Shown: one piece after another, positions 5,554 through 8,970 of the stretch
Position numbering within the stretch: position 1 is the stretch's first letter
Layout of the letters: each line of letters begins with the position of its first letter
Source of the DNA: Thermoplasmata archaeon
GTDB taxonomy: Archaea; Thermoplasmatota; Thermoplasmata; Thermoplasmatales; GCA-001856825
Reading direction: 5' to 3'
NCBI GenBank assembly: GCA_021793855.1
Contig: JAJYRY010000038.1
Span: forward strand, 1-8,970
Length of the DNA: 8,970 nt
Made by a program: the position numbers and the translations under genes
The notes under the pieces: model-generated
Databases searched by the model: none
Told to the model about the DNA's origin: nothing
Seen by the model: the letters and a program-made list of their open reading frames with translations, nothing else

Positions 5554-6975
5554 CTAATTTGAAGGCGTCTTCTGGTCAAGATCACTCTCAGTCAGTGGCA
5601 CATTACGTCTCTTATATGCAATTAAGAGTCCTATCAAAATCCATATTACCACAATGGGTGCTGCAAGTACGAACGGGAAGGCTATCCCAAGGAAAGTGTA
5701 ATAGAAGATTATAATTATGAATATGGTTCCTATTGTGGGTCCAACTATGTGTTTTAGCACGTTGAGTTCTTTCAATCTGTGTGTCAGGAAAGCAAGGGAT
5801 TGATTTACCGCTACGTGATATATCAGGTTTGTCACAGTTAGGATTGTCGCCCAGATGACAACGGCATAGAAAAATCCTGTCAGAACCCCATAGTGAAGTA
5901 CAAGGGGAATTTGAGTGATAATGGTGGCAGCCAGTGCAAAAACTAGAACGACAGTTGATGCCCTGCTTGGGCTTCCATATTTTGGATGTATCTTTGAAAG
6001 AGACTTGGGGAGGATTCCGTCCCGGCTAAGAGAATAAAGGATTCTTTCTGCGGCATTACCAAATGTCATGGGGGATGTTATCTGACCCAAAAGGGCTACG
6101 ATTAGAACTACCAGTGCAAATCCCACGCCGACGAACTTCGCGGTCACCAGTAATGCAGGTGCGTAAGTGCCTGCTAATGCTGCAAGGCCTGACCTCGGTA
6201 CTCCGACTGTTATGGCATACATTAAGAACGTTTCAAAAACTCCAGCAATAAGGATGGAGGTTATTATTGCCTTTTTCATAGTGGTTTTGGAAAATTTTGC
6301 CTCCTCACTAAAATGAACGACTGCAGAATACCCTATGTACGCAGTCAGCGGACCAGTTACCATACCTATGAAGAAACCACTTAGCCCCCCGCTCGAGTTA
6401 GCTATGTTAAAAGTACCCAAAGTGTTGTAATGGGAATGTGCTACAATGAGTATGCCCGCTGCGGTAATGAAAATGAACTGTGCTGCCCCAACAATCATCG
6501 CTATAATGGCAGATAGTTTAATTCCGAAGTAACTTAGAAGAAACACGTATACAACAACTAGAATGCTGGCCAAGAATGGTATAAAAGCCGGAAGGGTTAC
6601 ATTGAAGAGGGTGCTAGCTGTTACCGGTATGAGCCATCCGAAGACCGTGGATGATATTATGACTGGCGTCATTTGAGCAATGAACTGGTCCCATGCTATA
6701 GTTCTGGATATGACAGAATTATTCGTACCCTTTTGCACGAATTTATAAAATCCGCCTGCATTTACAACTTTTGTTGAAAATATGTAAACCGCAATTACGT
6801 TGAAAAACATCAGGATTGTTCCTAGAACAAAAGTTAATGGTGCTGCCTCACCCGCAAAGGTTAGTGCCGTAGTAGACGAAATAATGTATATGCTGCCCGG
6901 AAAAATCGCAACGACGGAAAGAAAAACTATTCCCCAAAAGCCGAGAACCCCTTTAGGTAAACTCTCGCTTGCCAT
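5554..6975 (-). CDS. APC-family amino acid permease
   Basis: Integral membrane transporter of the amino acid-polyamine-organocation superfamily; it imports an amino acid or related amine, usually coupled to protons or by exchange. The protein of 473 residues is almost wholly hydrophobic, with about 12 membrane segments and short polar loops, and ends in a hydrophilic cytoplasmic tail (YKRRNVPLTESDLDQ). Family marks: the glycine-rich first segment after LPKGVLGFWGIVFLS; SEEAKFSKTTMKKAI (about 223-237), matching the conserved EEAK-P-K loop; and ERILYSLSRDGILPK, matching the R-RDG-LP loop. I start it at ATG 6975, not at the in-frame TTG four codons upstream (6987), because a TATA element is centred 26-27 bases before the ATG, giving a leaderless message. 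It has its own promoter and terminator. An IS110 remnant lies upstream in the opposite direction. Substrate not predictable. Confidence 0.94.
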   Translation of the reverse strand: MASESLPKGVLGFWGIVFLSVVAIFPGSIYIISSTTALTFAGEAAPLTFVLGTILMFFNVIAVYIFSTKVVNAGGFYKFVQKGTNNSVISRTIAWDQFIAQMTPVIISSTVFGWLIPVTASTLFNVTLPAFIPFLASILVVVYVFLLSYFGIKLSAIIAMIVGAAQFIFITAAGILIVAHSHYNTLGTFNIANSSGGLSGFFIGMVTGPLTAYIGYSAVVHFSEEAKFSKTTMKKAIITSILIAGVFETFLMYAITVGVPRSGLAALAGTYAPALLVTAKFVGVGFALVVLIVALLGQITSPMTFGNAAERILYSLSRDGILPKSLSKIHPKYGSPSRASTVVLVFALAATIITQIPLVLHYGVLTGFFYAVVIWATILTVTNLIYHVAVNQSLAFLTHRLKELNVLKHIVGPTIGTIFIIIIFYYTFLGIAFPFVLAAPIVVIWILIGLLIAYKRRNVPLTESDLDQKTPSN

Positions 6976-6997
6976 AATATCAATCAATCTGACGTAC

Positions 6998-7006
6998 TAT
7001 TTATTT
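6998..7006 (-). promoter_or_regulatory. TATA element of the permease gene
   Basis: On the minus strand AAATAAATA is centred at 7002, 26-27 bases before the ATG at 6975. This spacing supports leaderless transcription and decides the start codon over the upstream TTG. Confidence 0.55.
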
Positions 7007-7041
7007 CTTCTCAGGTCTAATGCTTTGATTGAATAGTTAAT

Positions 7042-7176
7042 ATGGAGAACAAGACTGACTATGCCGTAAGGATAGACTTAGGGGAAAAGGAGAGCGTAGC
7101 AACATATATGTCTAATTCCGGAGACATCATTGGAGAGATCACATTTTCAATGAACTCAGAGGGAACAAGGAGTTAA
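7042..7176 (+). pseudogene. IS110-family transposase remnant (N-terminus only)
   Basis: The frame from ATG 7042 reads MENKTDYAVRIDLGEKESVA followed by TYMSNSGDIIGEITFSMNSE, then stops at TAA 7174 after 44 codons. This is the opening of the IS110 DEDD transposase (RuvC-like fold): a beta strand carrying the first catalytic aspartate (Asp12 in RIDLGEKES), then a second strand and the FSMN-E-G turn. Full-length IS110 transposases have about 300-400 residues; everything after the first strands, including the remaining acidic residues and the C-terminal serine domain, is absent. The residue before Ile-Asp is Arg10, where the family normally has Gly. Past the stop, another frame (KELKEKSVKGSEANYMK, then TAA 7222) may be more debris. 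No terminal repeats are evident. It is a dead relic. Confidence 0.75.
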
Positions 7177-7214
7177 AGGAGAAGTCTGTGAAGGGATCGG
7201 AGGCGAACTATATG

Positions 7215-7228
7215 AAAAGTAACTAAAA
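7215..7228 (-). terminator. Possible terminator of the restriction-modification operon
   Basis: On the minus strand TTTTAGTTACTTTT lies about 45 bases after the methyltransferase stop codon. Two T4 runs are a modest archaeal termination signal. Confidence 0.35.
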
Positions 7229-7271
7229 GTGTGAAGAATTCAAGGGGATCAGATCACTCTCTATTAGCATT

Positions 7272-8201
7272 CTAAGTGGTGTTTATATCAAAAGTTTGCT
7301 GCTTGCTCCTATCTAGAAATTCACGGATTCGTCTTTCAGCCAACCTGATGTATTCAGGGTCATTGTCATATCCTACATAGTGGCGATTTGAACTTAAGGC
7401 CGCAATTGCTGTAGTTCCACTTCCTATGAATGGGTCTAGAACTACTTCTTCCTCAAAGGTGAAAAGCTTGATGCACCTGAGAGGAAGTTCCACCGGGAAT
7501 GGAGCAGGATGCCCAATCTTAGAAGCCGATTCAGCGTTGAAAGACCAAATGCTCTTGGTATACTCAATAAACTCTTCTCTGGTCATTGTAGACTTCATTT
7601 TCTCCTTCACTCCTCTAGTAAAAGAATCTTTGGAAAACACAAGTATATATTCATGTGAATCCCTCAAAACAGGATTCTTAGCAGATAAATAAGTACCCCA
7701 AGCAACAGACGAACTTGCAGTCGCTCCCTTGTCCCATATTATCTCTCCTCGCATGAGGAATCCAATATCGATTAGGTCTCTAATGATGTACGAGTGAAGT
7801 GGCAGATATGGTCGTCTCCCTAGGTTTGCTATGTTTAGACAAAGCCGACCGCCAGGAACGAGTACTCTATGAACTTCTCTAAACACGCTTGATAAAAAAT
7901 CTCTATATTCCTTTAGAGTTAGCTCCTTGTCATAAAGTTTTCCAACATTATAGGGAGGTGATGTAACCATTAAATGAATGCTCTTGTCCGATAGCTCTTC
8001 CATATGCTCTGAAGATTTGCAAAATAATTTATCAATAGTGCTAGCAGGTAAAGAGTTCTCCGTAAAATCCAAATCTTCCTTTTGTTTCGGCAAGCCTTCG
8101 TATATTTTTCCCGCATAGAATTTTGAGGAGTCATGATTAAACCTGCTTGGACTTCCAAATGAACTTGTCTCGGATCCTCCCTTTTTATCTTTCCCCTGCA
8201 T
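7272..8201 (-). CDS. Type II DNA methyltransferase, beta class, probably N4-cytosine
   Basis: Modifies an exocyclic amino group of DNA using S-adenosylmethionine and would protect the host from the adjacent endonuclease. Catalytic motif IV, TSPPYN (Ser81-Pro-Pro-Tyr84), comes first and the AdoMet-binding motif I, DPFIGSGTT (256-264), comes near the end, the order of the beta class. SPPY, rather than DPPY, is more typical of N4-cytosine than N6-adenine enzymes; this is a tendency, not proof. VLVPGGRLCLNI (about 113-124) and EYILVFSK (about 184-191) are further family strands, with the probable target-recognition region between the two motifs. The 309-residue length is usual; the first 50 residues form a polar extension. 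Its ATG follows the endonuclease stop directly (TAGATG), with GGGAG (8211-8215) placed as a ribosome binding site. Target, by association, is CGCG. Class is certain, methylated base and target are inferred. Confidence 0.94.
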   Translation of the reverse strand: MQGKDKKGGSETSSFGSPSRFNHDSSKFYAGKIYEGLPKQKEDLDFTENSLPASTIDKLFCKSSEHMEELSDKSIHLMVTSPPYNVGKLYDKELTLKEYRDFLSSVFREVHRVLVPGGRLCLNIANLGRRPYLPLHSYIIRDLIDIGFLMRGEIIWDKGATASSSVAWGTYLSAKNPVLRDSHEYILVFSKDSFTRGVKEKMKSTMTREEFIEYTKSIWSFNAESASKIGHPAPFPVELPLRCIKLFTFEEEVVLDPFIGSGTTAIAALSSNRHYVGYDNDPEYIRLAERRIREFLDRSKQQTFDINTT

Positions 8202-8837
8202 CTAATCTTTCTCCCAGAATTCTACCCATCTGTCATATACGTTATAGTTGAGTTCTTGTTTCTTCCACACTATTGGAATGGCCTTTGTATCTTTGTCGGT
8301 CAAAAGAGCCTCAAGAGCTTCATTAGCAATTTCCACTCCCCTTGGATTGGTGCCCGCCTTTGGTAATTTTATGTAACCCTTTCGTCCAAATTTGATAAAA
8401 TGCTTAATTTGAGTTTCCTTAGTAATATAATAGAATCCACCTTTTCCGCCTTCCCAATTGACTTGCACAAATAGCATATCGCAACTGGGTTTATATTTAT
8501 TGAGAAATTCTATCGCTTTGGTGGGGTCAACTGTCCATATAAGTTTAACTCCATTCGCCTTTTTACCCGTGACTGTCTTGATAGATATTGGTGAGCCAAA
8601 AACTTTCACATCCACCTCAGCTTCAGTTATGGGTATATTGTTGTCAATGTTGGTTACTCCAAACTTATAGATTAGGAAAGCAGTGATGATTTTCTCCCTA
8701 ACCGAGCCTACTTCCATTCCAACCTTTCCAGCTCTAGAGCTATCTAACTCTGCTATCTGGAAGAGGTATGGAAGTTTCACTTGAATTTTTGAGATTGTTT
8801 TGGGGTCATCAAACAATTCTGCTAGTTGAGATAGCAT
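8202..8837 (-). CDS. ThaI-like type II restriction endonuclease
   Basis: Predicted to cleave unmodified DNA at CGCG, like ThaI from Thermoplasma acidophilum, which cuts CG/CG to blunt ends. The protein of 211 residues shows the highly characteristic block LFQIAELDSSRAGKVGMEVG (25-44). As I recall the ThaI-DNA crystal structure, Glu54, Asp82 and Lys93 form its active site and Met47 is pushed into the CG steps; shifting by six residues places Glu48 (SVREKI), Asp76 (EVDVKV), Lys87 (SIKT) and Met41 (VGMEV) here, all identical and equally spaced. This exact agreement is the main evidence. A residue of the (D/E)XK pair is replaced by Ser85, so the textbook motif is not intact, as in ThaI. It is the first gene of a two-gene operon with the methyltransferase. 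Upstream (about 8863-8872) is only a weak TATA. The start at 8837 is the first ATG of the frame. Confidence 0.92.
   Translation of the reverse strand: MLSQLAELFDDPKTISKIQVKLPYLFQIAELDSSRAGKVGMEVGSVREKIITAFLIYKFGVTNIDNNIPITEAEVDVKVFGSPISIKTVTGKKANGVKLIWTVDPTKAIEFLNKYKPSCDMLFVQVNWEGGKGGFYYITKETQIKHFIKFGRKGYIKLPKAGTNPRGVEIANEALEALLTDKDTKAIPIVWKKQELNYNVYDRWVEFWEKD
8234..8241 (-). promoter_or_regulatory. Possible internal promoter for the methyltransferase
   Basis: Inside the 3' end of the endonuclease gene, the minus strand reads CGTATATG, centred about 26 bases before 8211. A transcript from there would carry a leader of about ten bases including GGGAG, letting the methyltransferase be made without the endonuclease. 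Coding sequence here (NYNVYDR) may explain the A/T pattern, so this is tentative. Confidence 0.25.
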
Positions 8838-8896
8838 ACCGAATGAAGATACAATCTCAACCTAAGAATTTTCTCCTTAAACGCTAAATGCCATTC

Positions 8897-8970
8897 TTAA
8901 ATCTTTGGCCTCAGGAAGGGTTCTATGATTGAAAGCTTCCTCTCCAATAACAAGACATTAGCATAAGCCA
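8897..8970 (-). CDS. Possible C-terminal end of an unidentified gene
   Basis: Reading in from the right edge on the minus strand, the frame is open for 24 codons and gives YANVLLLERKLSIIEPFLRP before a TAA at 8897. The amphipathic, helical sequence looks like a protein C-terminus, but it is too short to name and could be chance. If real, its stop lies 59 bases before the endonuclease start and it would be transcribed in the same direction. Confidence 0.3.
   Translation of the reverse strand, partial: AYANVLLLERKLSIIEPFLRPKI

Noticed and set aside
7426..8670. Plus- and minus-strand frames of 62-88 codons across the restriction-modification genes
   Set aside because: All overlap the methyltransferase or endonuclease, whose motifs settle the correct frame.
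1..8970. CRISPR array, replication origin or defence system beyond restriction-modification
   Set aside because: No regularly spaced repeats, Orc/Cdc6 gene, origin-box clusters or other defence genes are seen.

Overview
The window reads as chromosomal DNA of an archaeon, most likely a member of the Thermoplasmata (Thermoplasma/Ferroplasma/Cuniculiplasma-like). Pointers are a tRNA-Leu with no encoded CCA, A/T-rich TATA elements about 26 bases before start codons (leaderless transcripts), heavy use of AGG/AGA/ATA codons, an IS110-type remnant, and above all a restriction enzyme that looks like ThaI of Thermoplasma acidophilum.

Layout, left to right. 1-845 (-): an aldo/keto reductase whose C-terminus lies outside the window. 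986-1070 (+): tRNA-Leu(CAG). 1071-2107: about 1 kb without an intact long gene; it holds two short open frames of doubtful status (1200-1310 and 1349-1525) and a decayed protein gene with several stops and two frame changes (about 1578-2078). 2108-3223 (-) and 3309-4475 (+): a class III aminotransferase and a prolidase/imidazolonepropionase-like amidohydrolase, divergent from one palindromic TATA element. 4476-5553: another about 1.1 kb gap with a hairpin, a possible 51-codon gene on the minus strand, an eight-T run that could end a small RNA, and a short frame broken by one stop. 5554-6975 (-): an APC-family amino acid permease with its own promoter and T-rich terminator. 7042-7176 (+): the first 44 codons of a dead IS110 transposase. 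7272-8201 (-) and 8202-8837 (-): a DNA methyltransferase and a ThaI-like restriction endonuclease, transcribed restriction gene first. 8897-8970 (-): possible C-terminal end of another gene.

The permease, amidohydrolase and aminotransferase fit uptake and breakdown of amino acids or small peptides, though nothing shows co-regulation of the permease with the other two. The last two genes form a complete type II restriction-modification module, probably recognising CGCG. With transposase debris and decayed genes around it, the window looks like an accessory, high-turnover region. I found no CRISPR array, complete mobile element or clearly unprecedented system. The most informative item is the ThaI-like enzyme, which keeps the residues that make ThaI mechanistically unusual.
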